Part shown: positions 25,632 to 35,772 of the stretch, in pieces
Layout of the letters: each line of letters starts with the position of its first letter
Numbering within the stretch: position 1 is the first letter of the stretch
Source: Vagococcus carniphilus
Lineage (GTDB): Bacteria > Bacillota > Bacilli > Lactobacillales > Vagococcaceae
DNA length: 64,000 nt
Direction of reading: 5' to 3'
Assembly (NCBI RefSeq): GCF_014397115.1
Contig: NZ_CP060720.1
Coordinates: forward strand, 2,186,001-2,250,000
Position numbers and translations under genes: made by a program
Notes under the pieces: model-generated
What the model was told of the DNA's origin: nothing
Database searches by the model: none
What the model saw: only the letters and a program-made list of their open reading frames with translations

Positions 25632-27131
25632 ATGTCTACAATCGAAATTAAAAATCTATCATTTAGTTATGATGACGCTGGATTAACATTATTTGATCAA
25701 GTTAATTTAAATATTGATACCAATTGGAAACTTGGATTAATTGGACGAAACGGCCGAGGGAAAACAACATTCTTCAATATTCTTCAAAATGAATTACCTT
25801 TTTCTGGCTCTATTAATCACCAAATGTCTTTTTCTTATTTTCCTCAATCAATCTTGGATAAAGAAAAAATGACATATGAAATAATAGATGATTTAAACTC
25901 TGGAGAAATTTGGGAAGTTGAACGAGAGTTAACGCTTCTTGGAACAGATACAGATATTTTATGGCGACCTTTTTCAAGTTTATCAGGAGGAGAACAAACC
26001 AAAATTTTACTAGCCGTTTTATTCTCTAAAAAAGACTTATTCCCTTTGATTGACGAACCAACTAATCACTTAGATGCTTCTGGAAGAAAACAAGTTGCTA
26101 GCTACCTAAAATCAAAAAAAACAGGATTTATTGTTATTAGTCACGATCGTTTATTTATCGATGAAATTTGTGATCACATTTTAGCCATTGATAAAAATCA
26201 AATAACCATTTCTCAAGGTAATTATTCCAGTTATCATTTTCAAAAACAACGCCAAGATGAATCAGAAAAAGATAAAAATGAAAAACTAAAAAAAGAAGTT
26301 GATCGATTAAAACAAACTGCTGTAAAAAAAGCTGACTGGGCTCATTCTAGAGAAGGCGATAAATACGGTAGTGCTAATGTTAAAAATAGTGGTGCTATTG
26401 GAGATACTGGATTTATCGGTGCCAGAGCTGCCCGTACAATGAAAAAATCAAAAAATCTACTCCACCGAATGGATAAAGAGATTGAAGAAAAAGAAAAACT
26501 GCTAAAAAACATTGAATACATTGATCCTTTAAAAATGAACTATCAAGCTTCTCACCAAAAAAATCTATTAATAGCAGAAGATTTTTCCTTAAGCTATGAC
26601 GGAATTGATTTATTCAAACCAATCAGTTTTGATATCAAACAAGGTGAAAGAGTCGCTATTGTTGGTCCTAACGGTGTCGGAAAGACTTCATTTATTAAAG
26701 CATTACTTGGTAACTTTAATGGTGAAATGTCAGGAACATTGAATCACCCTAATCAAAATGAATGGAGTTTAGTTAAACAAAATTACGAAGTTAATGAAGG
26801 CTATTTGAAAGACTTTTGCGTGACTCATTCATTAGATTACCAAACTTTTTTAAGTAACTTAAAAAAATTAGGTTTAGAAAGAGAATTATTTAACAATAAA
26901 ATTGAACAAATGAGTATGGGACAAAGAAAAAAAGTTGAAATTGCCAAATCTTTAACCATGGAAGCCTCATTTTATTTATGGGATGAGCCTTTAAATTACC
27001 TAGATATCTTTAATTATGAACAACTAGAAGAAATTATCCTTCTAACAAAACCGACTATGCTTTTTATTGAACATGACAAAGCTTTTATTGATACTGTTTC
27101 CACAAAAATAATTGAACTAGAGAGAATTTAA
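25632..27131 (+). CDS. lsa: ABC-F ribosome-protection protein, Lsa-type
   Basis: Soluble ATPase with two nucleotide domains and no membrane segments; ABC-F proteins of the Lsa branch remove lincosamides, streptogramin A and pleuromutilins from the ribosome. 499 residues: Walker A GRNGRGKTTF, signature SLSGGEQTK, DEPTNHLDASGRKQV in domain 1; linker (about 195-295) with KKADWAHSREGDKYG and GARAARTMKKSK; Walker A GPNGVGKTS, signature MSMGQRKKVEIAKSL and WDEPLNYLD in domain 2. These match Lsa(A) of Enterococcus faecalis closely in pattern. The upstream leader suggests antibiotic-inducible expression. Actual resistance depends on the linker tip and expression and cannot be stated from sequence. 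Confidence 0.9.
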   Translation: MSTIEIKNLSFSYDDAGLTLFDQVNLNIDTNWKLGLIGRNGRGKTTFFNILQNELPFSGSINHQMSFSYFPQSILDKEKMTYEIIDDLNSGEIWEVERELTLLGTDTDILWRPFSSLSGGEQTKILLAVLFSKKDLFPLIDEPTNHLDASGRKQVASYLKSKKTGFIVISHDRLFIDEICDHILAIDKNQITISQGNYSSYHFQKQRQDESEKDKNEKLKKEVDRLKQTAVKKADWAHSREGDKYGSANVKNSGAIGDTGFIGARAARTMKKSKNLLHRMDKEIEEKEKLLKNIEYIDPLKMNYQASHQKNLLIAEDFSLSYDGIDLFKPISFDIKQGERVAIVGPNGVGKTSFIKALLGNFNGEMSGTLNHPNQNEWSLVKQNYEVNEGYLKDFCVTHSLDYQTFLSNLKKLGLERELFNNKIEQMSMGQRKKVEIAKSLTMEASFYLWDEPLNYLDIFNYEQLEEIILLTKPTMLFIEHDKAFIDTVSTKIIELERI

Positions 27132-27132
27132 A

Positions 27133-27173
27133 AAGAACTCAATCGACGTCTAACAAGCATCGATTGAGTTCTT
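27133..27173. terminator. Bidirectional terminator between the ABC-F and GW/NlpC-P60 genes
   Basis: AAGAACTCAATCGA pairs perfectly with TCGATTGAGTTCTT. Confidence 0.9.
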
Positions 27174-27178
27174 CTACT

Positions 27179-29416
27179 TTATAATGAAAAAAGATAAACT
27201 TTAGAGTATGGTGTATAGCTATAAATTTCAGAAATCTTCGTTGCTGGCCAAGTTGCATGGAAGAAACGATTATGACTACTGTAATCTCCCCAGAAAATAC
27301 CAATATGTGGATCTGGTCCTGGTTTACTAAAGTCAGCTTCTAAATAAATAATATCACCTTTTTTAGCTTTTCCACTAGAGAGTAATTGCCCAATTGTTCC
27401 AAACGTTTCATAATCAGTGTTTTTTGTTAATGCGTCACGCCAATTATAAGCATTTGCTGCACCACCCCAAGCATTAGCAACTTGTGTGATTTTATTTAGA
27501 TTAGCTCCTCCATCTTGATATGCATAAGCAACAAACCCAGTACAATTCATACCTGGTCCATAACCATTTGATCTACCTCTTGGACTCATAGAGTAAGCCG
27601 CGTCATAACTTAAACCTCTAAACGGTGTTCCAACATAAAATCCATCATGTTCATGGCGTTTCAAGTTATTCAGTACACGATCTGGTGTTGTCCCCATATA
27701 ATCTGACACAGTTGTTTTAAAACGAACAGCACTTGAATTTAAATAACCATGCCACTTGCCACTATTATCATATAATGAAAAATAAGTATCCCCATTAAAG
27801 TGATTGTAATAACCACCTACACGATATTTTTTATTGAGCATTGAGTTAGTACTACCTTTTTTCTGCCAATTAAAGTTTTGCCAAGTTGTATAACCACTCT
27901 TAGCAATAGTACCTTGTTTATTCATTCCAAACCAAATACCTTGTTTACCTGGAGCAACTTTTGCTCCTGTAGCATTCAAGTAACCTTGCCAAGTACCTTT
28001 ATTGTCATACAATGAATAATAGGTATCACCATTCATATGTTTATAGAACCCTTTAACTTGGTAAGTTTTATTTTGCAAGGCACTACTTGATTTTTTCTTT
28101 TTCCAATTAAAATTTTGCCATACTGAATAATTTCCTTTAGTTACCGTCACAAAATCTTTCGAAGGAATATACGCACCTTGTCTGCCACTACCTTCTTTTA
28201 CCCCTTTTTTATTGATATAGCCATACCATTTATTATTATTATCATAAAGGGAATAATAAGTAGATCCATTTAAATGTTCATAACGACCTGTTACTTTAAA
28301 AGTTCGGTTAACAAGACTTGTTCCATTATGACGTACTTGCCAATTGAAATTTGAATATGTCGAGTAATTTTTATTAGAAATAGTGACATACTTAGATGTT
28401 TTTATCCACGGACCCTGTCTACCACTTGTTTTTGTAACAGCATTTTTATTAACGTAACCTTTCCAATTTCCATTACCATCATATAACGAATAGTAAATAG
28501 AGCCATTAAAATGATTATAATAACCCTTTACATGTAACGTTTGGTTAAATAAGTTAGTTGTATTATTTTTTTCAGTCCATCCAAAATTTTGCCAAATCGA
28601 ATAATTTTTCTTTGTCACTGAAACATATTCATCCATTTTTCGCCATAAGCCTTGTTTGCCTGCAGCGATGGATACATTTTTCTCTTCCACATAACCTAAC
28701 CATTTATTATCTTTGTTATAGATAGAGAAGTATTTATTGCCGTTTAAATGAGAGTAAACACCTTTTGCATGGAGTGTTTCATCTTTTGCTGGTCTACCTT
28801 CCTTTATTTTCCAATCAAAATTTTGATAAATTTGAATATTGTTATCATTTAAAGAAACAAACTGATCATTTTTTTGCCAAATTCCCTGAGCACCTTCAGC
28901 TTCTTTAAGCGCTTCTTTAAGAACATAACCTATTTTTTTATCATCTTTATCAAATAATAAATAATAAATTTTTCCTTTTTTAGTTGTAGCTATTTCTTTA
29001 ACTGAAAAAGTTCGATTAAATAAAGACTCTGTTGTTCCAATTGTTTCTTTATTAATCTCTTTCCAAATATGCTCTTCTTTATTAATAACTGTGATGAATT
29101 TATTTTCAACTGCTTCAAAACTAATTTCATCCTCATCAGGTTGTTCTCCACTAGAATCAGTTGTCTCTGTTGTTGATGTATCTGTAGTTGATGAAGAGGT
29201 ACTTTCTTCTAATGAACTACTTGATGTTTCTGAAATGCTTTCTGATTCAGAGTTAGATGTACTCGACGTTTCAGTAGTTGATTCACTTGTCATGCTACTC
29301 TGAACAATTTCACTGCCTTTGTGTGTGTCTATTGTTTTTTGAACCGTTTCCGCAGATACTAAACTTGGAAACATAAGCAATAAAAAGGCTGATAGTTTAA
29401 CAACATTCTTTTTCAT
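27179..29416 (-). CDS. Secreted GW-repeat protein with C-terminal NlpC/P60-like hydrolase domain
   Basis: Extracellular peptidoglycan hydrolase candidate, 745 residues. Signal peptide (residues 1 to about 22, cleavage near VSAET), a Ser/Thr/Glu-rich stretch (to about 95), six GW modules of about 80 residues (each with YYSLYDNxxxWxGYxN and WQNFNW-like signatures) that bind lipoteichoic acid non-covalently, and a C-terminal cysteine peptidase-like domain with Cys625 in GMNCTGFVAYAY and His704 in GPDPHIGIFWG. The catalytic domain being C-terminal to GW modules, and the Cys-His spacing, fit NlpC/P60 or a related papain-like amidase; bond specificity is not readable. Shares near-identical GW modules with the GH25 protein at 37520-39748. 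Confidence 0.87.
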   Translation of the reverse strand: MKKNVVKLSAFLLLMFPSLVSAETVQKTIDTHKGSEIVQSSMTSESTTETSSTSNSESESISETSSSSLEESTSSSTTDTSTTETTDSSGEQPDEDEISFEAVENKFITVINKEEHIWKEINKETIGTTESLFNRTFSVKEIATTKKGKIYYLLFDKDDKKIGYVLKEALKEAEGAQGIWQKNDQFVSLNDNNIQIYQNFDWKIKEGRPAKDETLHAKGVYSHLNGNKYFSIYNKDNKWLGYVEEKNVSIAAGKQGLWRKMDEYVSVTKKNYSIWQNFGWTEKNNTTNLFNQTLHVKGYYNHFNGSIYYSLYDGNGNWKGYVNKNAVTKTSGRQGPWIKTSKYVTISNKNYSTYSNFNWQVRHNGTSLVNRTFKVTGRYEHLNGSTYYSLYDNNNKWYGYINKKGVKEGSGRQGAYIPSKDFVTVTKGNYSVWQNFNWKKKKSSSALQNKTYQVKGFYKHMNGDTYYSLYDNKGTWQGYLNATGAKVAPGKQGIWFGMNKQGTIAKSGYTTWQNFNWQKKGSTNSMLNKKYRVGGYYNHFNGDTYFSLYDNSGKWHGYLNSSAVRFKTTVSDYMGTTPDRVLNNLKRHEHDGFYVGTPFRGLSYDAAYSMSPRGRSNGYGPGMNCTGFVAYAYQDGGANLNKITQVANAWGGAANAYNWRDALTKNTDYETFGTIGQLLSSGKAKKGDIIYLEADFSKPGPDPHIGIFWGDYSSHNRFFHATWPATKISEIYSYTPYSKVYLFSL

Positions 29417-29555
29417 TTCTTTTCCTCCAGTAAAAATACTAATATAACTTAATTTTGTTATATCTATTCATTTACTATTTTAACATATGATAATCGCTAA
29501 CTAAAGGTAATAAAAAAAGGTAACGACGGCTAAAACTAGACAAGCAAATCAAAAA

Positions 29556-29596
29556 AAGTACCAGAAAAAAGCAATTCTAACTTTTATCTGATACTT
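29556..29596 (-). terminator. Terminator of the cross-bridge operon
   Basis: Minus strand AAGTATCAGA pairs with TCTGGTACTT (one wobble), followed by TTTTTGA; just after the racemase gene. Confidence 0.7.
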
Positions 29597-29618
29597 AAAA
29601 ACTATTTTATTTAGTTAA

Positions 29619-30332
29619 CTACTTATTGCGATAAGAAAGAGCTAATTTAACACTTTCATCAGCTAGTACATTTTGCGGGTCAATCACACAAGGATTTTTA
29701 TAACCTTCGATATCTTCCATTAAAGAAAGTTCTGTACATCCCAGTATAACGACTTCACAATTTAATTCATCAAACATTTTAGATAATATTTGATTATACA
29801 ACTCAACATCTAAAACGTTTTGTTGTTTAATTTTATCAAAAATCAATGTGCTAACCATTTGTTGAATTTCTAATGTTGGATGAATTAAGTTGAATCCTTC
29901 ATTTAAAATGAATGGGTCGTATATTTGATTTTTGATAGTTCCTTCTGTCCCGATAATTCCAACCCTTGTACCTTTTGGAAATGATTTAGCTGCCGCTTTG
30001 GCTGCTAAACGTGGCATATGAAGAATTGGTATCTCAGTCGCTGCTTCTAATTCATTAAAGAAATAATGTGCTGTATTACAAGTTAAAACAAAAAACTTAG
30101 GATTCAAAGCACCTTGAGTTTTAATAATGTTTAAAAGATAAGGAAGTGGATTGATACTCTCATCTTTACTCATTAAATAAGTGCTTCTATCTGGTATTGT
30201 TGAATAATTAACTAACACATAATTTAAATAGTCTTGGTCATTTTTAGCAGGTGTTTTCTGGTTAATTTGTTTAATATATAGCTCTGTTGCCATAGTTCCC
30301 ATGCCACCAATGATGGTAAAAAAATTATCCAT
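29619..30332 (-). CDS. racD: Aspartate racemase (Asp/Glu racemase family)
   Basis: PLP-independent racemase supplying D-aspartate. 237 residues with both catalytic cysteines: LTCNTAHYFF (about residue 85) and VVILGCTELSLM (about 197); N-terminal FFTIIGGMGTMATELYIKQIN is the usual aspartate-racemase start. The gene begins five bases after the D-aspartate ligase stop and ends the operon asparagine synthase - ligase - racemase. In Enterococcus faecium and Lactococcus the same pair makes and activates D-Asp for the peptidoglycan cross-bridge. Confidence 0.92.
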   Translation of the reverse strand: MDNFFTIIGGMGTMATELYIKQINQKTPAKNDQDYLNYVLVNYSTIPDRSTYLMSKDESINPLPYLLNIIKTQGALNPKFFVLTCNTAHYFFNELEAATEIPILHMPRLAAKAAAKSFPKGTRVGIIGTEGTIKNQIYDPFILNEGFNLIHPTLEIQQMVSTLIFDKIKQQNVLDVELYNQILSKMFDELNCEVVILGCTELSLMEDIEGYKNPCVIDPQNVLADESVKLALSYRNK

Positions 30333-30337
30333 ATAAC

Positions 30338-31591
30338 TTACCTCCCGACACGATCACCATATTGTTTAAACGCTTTTCGGTAATAACGGAACATGCGTTG
30401 GAGTAATAAATAGCGTTTAAAACTTTTATCCCCTTCATAATAAAACGTATAACCATAACGTTTTTCAGCAATCATTCGTTTTGCCTTTTCTTTATATGGT
30501 GATTCTGGTGTGTATTTATTGAAGACATCAACCGGAACATTTAACCATAGTTTACCTTCTTCATCAGAGATGTCTGCAACAAACATCTCTTTATCTTTTA
30601 AATCGTCATAAACATAATCTCTGACAACCCATTCTGCTAAATTAATACCGTTTAGAGAAACAAAGAAACTACTTCTTCCTTGTCTTAGGTTAATCTCGAA
30701 AAATTTATATTTTTTATCTTTGATATCATACTTCAAATCAAAGTTAGCAAATCCTGTGTAATTAATATCTTCCAAGAAGTACTTAACTTGATTAAAGATT
30801 TCTTCATTATAATCAGGAATAATGGCTAGGTAATTACCGATACCTAATGGAGTTGGGTCTGCTAAAACAGCATTACCAAGACACATCATTTTTACTTTAT
30901 GATTTTTATCCACGTATACATTTAGAACTCGCATTGGACTTTCATCCCCTTGAACGAACTCTTGTAAAATCATATTATCTTCGTAGCCATCTTTATAAAT
31001 ACCATGAATAATACGGTTAAAATCTGTTTGATTATCAATAATATAAACTTTCTCTTTAATAGGAGACTCAAAATCATTCCAAGTCACACTATTAGCAGAT
31101 TTTAAAGCAACTGGGTAATCGTAAAGTTGTAGTTCTTCCTTATTTTCTACCATTTCTTTTGTAAGAACTTTGGTTTTTGGATAAGGTAAATCATATTTCT
31201 CACAAATTGCATAGAAGCTTTCCTTATTCTCTAATTCTTTTTCTAATTGTTTGTCAATATATGGACAAATAAAAGTTTTAGATAGTTCTTCACGATGTCT
31301 AGATATTAATTCTGTATACCAATCTCCCATTCCCATTAAGATAACAGGAACATCTGAATCAGCATATTCTTCAGATACTTTTCGCATTTTTTCAATAAAA
31401 GTTGGGTCCGTATCAAAGTTAGAAACATACTCGATATCTAGAATACTAGAATATTTAGTGGGAGCAATTTGAGCACTTGCTATTACTCTAACGGGTTTGT
31501 TTGTTAACTCATAAAAAGACCGCGCCATTCCATATAGATTTAAGTCTCCACCTAGTAATACTGGAATAAAGTCCTTTTTAATTGTCGTCAC
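30338..31591 (-). CDS. asl: D-aspartate ligase (Asl family, ATP-grasp)
   Basis: Cytoplasmic ATP-grasp ligase that adds D-Asp through its beta-carboxyl to the epsilon-amino of L-Lys in UDP-MurNAc-pentapeptide, giving the D-Asp/D-Asn cross-bridge. 417 residues; FIPVLLGGDLNLYGMARSF at the start, ELISRHREELSKTFICPYID, PVALKSANSV, MRVLNVYVDKNHKVKMMCLG and FEINLRQGRSSFF parallel the E. faecium enzyme as remembered, and the last motif includes ATP/Mg ligands. Flanking racemase and asparagine-synthase genes on the same strand (5- and 22-base gaps) strongly support the role. Confidence 0.92.
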   Translation of the reverse strand: MTTIKKDFIPVLLGGDLNLYGMARSFYELTNKPVRVIASAQIAPTKYSSILDIEYVSNFDTDPTFIEKMRKVSEEYADSDVPVILMGMGDWYTELISRHREELSKTFICPYIDKQLEKELENKESFYAICEKYDLPYPKTKVLTKEMVENKEELQLYDYPVALKSANSVTWNDFESPIKEKVYIIDNQTDFNRIIHGIYKDGYEDNMILQEFVQGDESPMRVLNVYVDKNHKVKMMCLGNAVLADPTPLGIGNYLAIIPDYNEEIFNQVKYFLEDINYTGFANFDLKYDIKDKKYKFFEINLRQGRSSFFVSLNGINLAEWVVRDYVYDDLKDKEMFVADISDEEGKLWLNVPVDVFNKYTPESPYKEKAKRMIAEKRYGYTFYYEGDKSFKRYLLLQRMFRYYRKAFKQYGDRVGR

Positions 31592-31613
31592 GTCAATCTA
31601 TCCCCTTCTATAA

Positions 31614-33449
31614 TTAGTTTTCTATAAAGAATACTTGATACCACGCAATGAAGGTATAAATTGTAAATATCTTTTGCATATTTGCAATTCCTTGTTTTTG
31701 TTCTTCAAGCAATCTATTTAAATAGTCTACATTGAAGAATTTCTTAGCAATATCAGAGTTAAACGCTTCTTTGATTAATGCTTGGTATTTATCTTCTTTT
31801 AACCATGTTGCTAGTGGTGATGGGAAACCTAATTTTTCTCTGTTAACAATTCTTTCTGGTAATTGACTCTCAGAGGCTTGACGCCAAGCTACTTTAGTTA
31901 CACCATCTTTTACACGAGTGTTTGTTGGCATTTTTTGAGCAATTGCAGCTACTTCTTTATCCACTAAAGGTGTACGAACTTCTAATGAATTCGCCATGCT
32001 CATACGGTCTGCTTTATGTAAAATATCATAAGCTAACCAAGCGTGGATATCGAAATGTTGCATTTGTGTAATAGAATCTTTATCTTTTGCTTCAGCAAAA
32101 ATATTTTTAACAAATCCAGAAGAAGGTTTATTGTATTTAGGATCTTTTAATAATTCTTCTCTTTCCAATTCATTAAAGACATAATTTACTCGGTAATATC
32201 TTTCACTTATATCTTGTGCCCCACGAACTAAGAATCGTCTTCCGTGGAAATGTGGCATACGTTTTGCTGTTTGAGCAAAAAGTTTTCTCATTGGTAAAGT
32301 AGTAAATTTTTCATATTTTTCAAAAGTATTTGCTTCTAGGTAAGTATTATAACCTCCAAAGAATTCATCAGCACCTTCACCTGATAAAGCAACTTTAACA
32401 TGCTTGCTTGTTTCTTTTGACAAGAAATAAAGTTGTAAAGCAGATGGATTAGATAATGGTTCATCCATATGGTACATTGCTTTAGGAATAATATTGAAAA
32501 AGTCTTCATCATTAATCATGATTGGCACATTTTTTTGATTGATCTCTTCAGCAAATTGTTCTGCCCAAGGAAGCTCACTAATTTTTTCATCATCAAATCC
32601 TAGAGAGAATGATGTAATATCACGATCTCTTGACGCTTCATTTAAAATGTAGCTAGAATCAATCCCACTTGATAAGAAACTACCAACTTCAACATCAGCG
32701 ATCATGTGTTTTTTCACTGATTCTTGAACTGTTTCAACAATTTGTTTTTTAGCTGTTTCCATATCAACAGTTTTATCTTCCTTGAATTCAAAATGATAAT
32801 ATTCTTGAACTGATAATTTATTATTTTTAAATCTGAAGAAGTGACCTGGGTTTAATTTGTAAACATTTTTAAACATTGTTTCATCACTTGGAATGTACTC
32901 AAAACTCAAATGAACAGGTAATAACTCTTCATTTAATTCTTTAATAAATCCTGGGTGATCTAAAAAGCTTTTAATTTCTGATCCCCACATGAAATTTTCT
33001 TGATCTTTATAGTAGTATAATGGTTTGATTCCAAAATGGTCTCTTGCTCCAAATACTTCTTGATTTTTTTTGTCATAAATAACAAAAGCATACATACCAC
33101 GGATTCGGTCTAGTAAACCTTCTCCCCAAGCATCGTAGCCATGAATTAATACTTCTGAATCCACATCTGTTTTAAAGTTGTAACCCAGTCCGATTAATTC
33201 TTCTCTTAATTCTAAATAATTATAAATTTCACCATTAAATGTCAATACTTTCGTATCATCTTGATTACTCATTGGTTGAGCACCATGATCTAAGTCAATA
33301 ATTGATAATCGTCTAAATCCCATTGAAATTGTCTCATCTTGGTAAAAACCTTCATCATCTGGTCCTCTATGGACAATTCTATCTGTCATTTTCTTTAGGG
33401 TTTCTGACGCTGTTGTTGGGTGATTAATATATCCTACAAATCCACACAT
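31614..33449 (-). CDS. asnH: Glutamine-hydrolysing asparagine synthase-family amidotransferase (AsnB/AsnH), likely cross-bridge D-Asp amidation
   Basis: Two-domain enzyme: class II glutaminase (Cys2 nucleophile, MCGFVGYINHP; RHRGPDDEGF; FNGEIYNY) and an ATP-pyrophosphatase synthase domain (SSGIDSSYIL P-loop, SLGFDD, GEGADEFFGGY, KADRMSMANSLEVRTP). The start selected is the ATG before TGT after GGAGG, giving 611 residues; an upstream in-frame ATG would bury Cys2. In Lactococcus a paralogue (AsnH) amidates the D-Asp of the cross-bridge; being first in an operon with D-Asp ligase and racemase argues for that role over free asparagine synthesis. The substrate is inferred from context. Confidence 0.88.
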   Translation of the reverse strand: MCGFVGYINHPTTASETLKKMTDRIVHRGPDDEGFYQDETISMGFRRLSIIDLDHGAQPMSNQDDTKVLTFNGEIYNYLELREELIGLGYNFKTDVDSEVLIHGYDAWGEGLLDRIRGMYAFVIYDKKNQEVFGARDHFGIKPLYYYKDQENFMWGSEIKSFLDHPGFIKELNEELLPVHLSFEYIPSDETMFKNVYKLNPGHFFRFKNNKLSVQEYYHFEFKEDKTVDMETAKKQIVETVQESVKKHMIADVEVGSFLSSGIDSSYILNEASRDRDITSFSLGFDDEKISELPWAEQFAEEINQKNVPIMINDEDFFNIIPKAMYHMDEPLSNPSALQLYFLSKETSKHVKVALSGEGADEFFGGYNTYLEANTFEKYEKFTTLPMRKLFAQTAKRMPHFHGRRFLVRGAQDISERYYRVNYVFNELEREELLKDPKYNKPSSGFVKNIFAEAKDKDSITQMQHFDIHAWLAYDILHKADRMSMANSLEVRTPLVDKEVAAIAQKMPTNTRVKDGVTKVAWRQASESQLPERIVNREKLGFPSPLATWLKEDKYQALIKEAFNSDIAKKFFNVDYLNRLLEEQKQGIANMQKIFTIYTFIAWYQVFFIEN

Positions 33450-33592
33450 TTTATAATCCTCCATCTATCTAGTTATTTAAAAAAGCTATAACAAGCTATT
33501 TAAACATGTAACGTATCAATTTACAAGTATACTGGAAAAAGACAATAAATTAAAGACTTTGACTCATTCTTTTCTTAATTATTAACATTTTT

Positions 33593-35098
33593 TTATAACT
33601 TTTTTTCTTTTTTCAGGGGAAATTTAATTCTCACTTCTACTTGTTGATTCTCTAAAACATTAAATGAAATGGCACCACCATGCCTTTTAGTAATCTGTTT
33701 AGCAATAGTTAAGCCCAGTCCATGCCCGTTTTCATTTTGAACATTCCCCCGATTAAAAGCTTCAAATAAATGGTTTAATTCTGATTGATTCAATCTCTGA
33801 TTTGTTTTATTTGAAATAATTAGCTGTATCTCATCCAAGCTTTTGTCTACTACAATAAAAATAGTTTGGTCCTTCTCACTGTATTTCGATGCATTATCTA
33901 TTAATATCTTGATTAACTGTAGGAGTCTTTGGTAATCACCAATAAAGACATCTCTTTCTGATAAGTTACTCGAAAAATTAACCACTTGTTTTTTTTGAAT
34001 CAAGATAGGACGATAAGATCTGATTCCATCTTCAACGACATAGTTTAAATTAACCTCTTCTGCTACTATAGAAAATTCTGTTGATTGTAATCTACTTAAT
34101 TCCAATAGATCATTAACAAGTAAGTTCAATTGTTCGATTTCAACCATTAAATGAGAAAGATACTCTTTTCTTTCGAATTCATTTAAAAAATCATCATTCA
34201 ATGTCTCTAAAGAATTTTTTATGACCATAACAGGAGTTCTTAATTCGTGAGAGATTTGAGATAAGAACAATTTTTGACTTCTTTCTTTATTATCTTGTTC
34301 TTTTTGAGCATTCAACAACCGATTTTTTAGAACAATCAATTTGCTTCCGAGTTCTGCTAATTCATCTTTTGTTTTGATATCAAGGCTTGACTGATAATTT
34401 TGTTTAATTAATTCATCTGTAAATTCTCCCATTTCATGAATCGGTTTAACAAAACGTTTAGCCATACCAATTGAAATAAGAACGGTAATTAAAAGAGCAA
34501 TTAATAGGCTCCAAATCAACAATCGATAATCTGCTAAAGATTGAGTAAAGCTTCCTTTTTTAGTCGAAAGAACAATAACACTACCATACACATTTCCCTC
34601 TTTATTTTTCAATGGAACACCGTAACCAATTCTATTATTGTCCTTAAGTGTGCCTTTTTCAAAAAAAACAGGCTCTTTTACTCCTTGAACTTTATCTAAA
34701 ATAAATCGTCCTTCTTCATCTAGCTCTTTTGGTTCTTCTTGATTCATATGATTACTACTATACAAAGGATTCCCAAAATCATCCACGATAAAAATATCAT
34801 CATTTGATAAGCGACTAATTAATTCAAGATAGGATTGAGTACTAGATTGTCGATCCATTCGATGTCTCATTCGACTATGCCTGCTTGTTGATTCTTCTGC
34901 TCTTTCCTCATTTTCAATTTGACTTTCTTCTATGTTTTTGGCAATCGTATCTCCTTGCTCTTGGAGTTGATTTAAGTGAATTTCACTTTCTTGTTTATTC
35001 AGTAGGGTAAAAAATATTGTTAACATAACACCAGCAAATAAAACTAAAATAATCGTATAGTTTCGAATTAATCGTGTCACAATTTTTCGTTTAGTCAT
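33593..35098 (-). CDS. Sensor histidine kinase
   Basis: Membrane sensor of a two-component system, 501 residues. Two membrane helices (about 13-34 and 193-212) enclose a sensor domain of about 160 residues containing a basic His/Arg patch RHSRMRHRMDR (73-83) and a PAS/dCache-like part. HAMP follows (to about 265), then HisKA with His284 in SQISHELRTPV, and HATPase_c with LIKILIDNASKYS (N-box) and GHGLGLTIAKQI (G2). It overlaps the regulator gene by one base. Signal unknown; the divergent secreted basic protein is a candidate ligand or target. Confidence 0.92.
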   Translation of the reverse strand: MTKRKIVTRLIRNYTIILVLFAGVMLTIFFTLLNKQESEIHLNQLQEQGDTIAKNIEESQIENEERAEESTSRHSRMRHRMDRQSSTQSYLELISRLSNDDIFIVDDFGNPLYSSNHMNQEEPKELDEEGRFILDKVQGVKEPVFFEKGTLKDNNRIGYGVPLKNKEGNVYGSVIVLSTKKGSFTQSLADYRLLIWSLLIALLITVLISIGMAKRFVKPIHEMGEFTDELIKQNYQSSLDIKTKDELAELGSKLIVLKNRLLNAQKEQDNKERSQKLFLSQISHELRTPVMVIKNSLETLNDDFLNEFERKEYLSHLMVEIEQLNLLVNDLLELSRLQSTEFSIVAEEVNLNYVVEDGIRSYRPILIQKKQVVNFSSNLSERDVFIGDYQRLLQLIKILIDNASKYSEKDQTIFIVVDKSLDEIQLIISNKTNQRLNQSELNHLFEAFNRGNVQNENGHGLGLTIAKQITKRHGGAISFNVLENQQVEVRIKFPLKKEKKL

Positions 35099-35772
35099 TA
35101 TTTAGATACCTCAAGTAAATAACCTTTTCCCCAAACTGTTTTTATTTGCCAGTTAACAGTAGTTTCATGTTTTAATTTCTCTCTAAGTCGTTTGATATGA
35201 CTATCCACTGTTCTAAAATCACCAAAATAATCCATTCCCCAGACACTATCTAAAAGATGGTCTCTTGTAAAAATTTGATTTGGATGCTCAATCAAATGAT
35301 GCAGTAACTCAAATTCTTTTTTAGTTAGATGAACTGATTCTTCAAATAATTTCACTTCATAGGTTTCTGGGTTCACAGTTAGTCCCGAAAGAATATTTTT
35401 TTGATTTCCTTTTGGTTCAATTCTTCTCATAATAGCACGAATTCTAGCTGCTATTTCTTGATGAGAAAATGGTTTAACGATATAATCATCTGCTCCTACA
35501 TCTAAACCAAGTATCTTATCATGATCCTCACTTTTAGCTGTAATCATAATAATTGGTACCATCGACTGTTTTCTTATTTCTTGGCAAACTTCAAACCCAT
35601 CTATTCCTGGAAGCATGATATCTAGTAGGACTAAATCAATTACTTCCTCAGAAAATAGTTTTAGTCCCTCTTCTCCACTTTCTGCTTCAAAAACTTTATA
35701 TCCTTCATTTGTTAAAAAGCGACCTAGCATTTGTCTTAACGACTGATTGTCTTCAATAATTAGTATTTTCAT
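35098..35772 (-). CDS. OmpR/PhoB-family response regulator
   Basis: DNA-binding partner of the adjacent kinase; 224 residues. Receiver domain with the phospho-accepting Asp51 (LVLLDIMLPGIDG), Thr in MITAKS and Lys in VKPF; C-terminal winged helix with LTKKEFELLHHLIEH and FRTVDSHIKRLREKL. First gene of the pair. The promoter region is shared with the divergent small secreted protein, the likely regulon member. Similar overall to CiaR/ArlR-type regulators, but orthology is not claimed. Confidence 0.93.
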   Translation of the reverse strand: MKILIIEDNQSLRQMLGRFLTNEGYKVFEAESGEEGLKLFSEEVIDLVLLDIMLPGIDGFEVCQEIRKQSMVPIIMITAKSEDHDKILGLDVGADDYIVKPFSHQEIAARIRAIMRRIEPKGNQKNILSGLTVNPETYEVKLFEESVHLTKKEFELLHHLIEHPNQIFTRDHLLDSVWGMDYFGDFRTVDSHIKRLREKLKHETTVNWQIKTVWGKGYLLEVSK

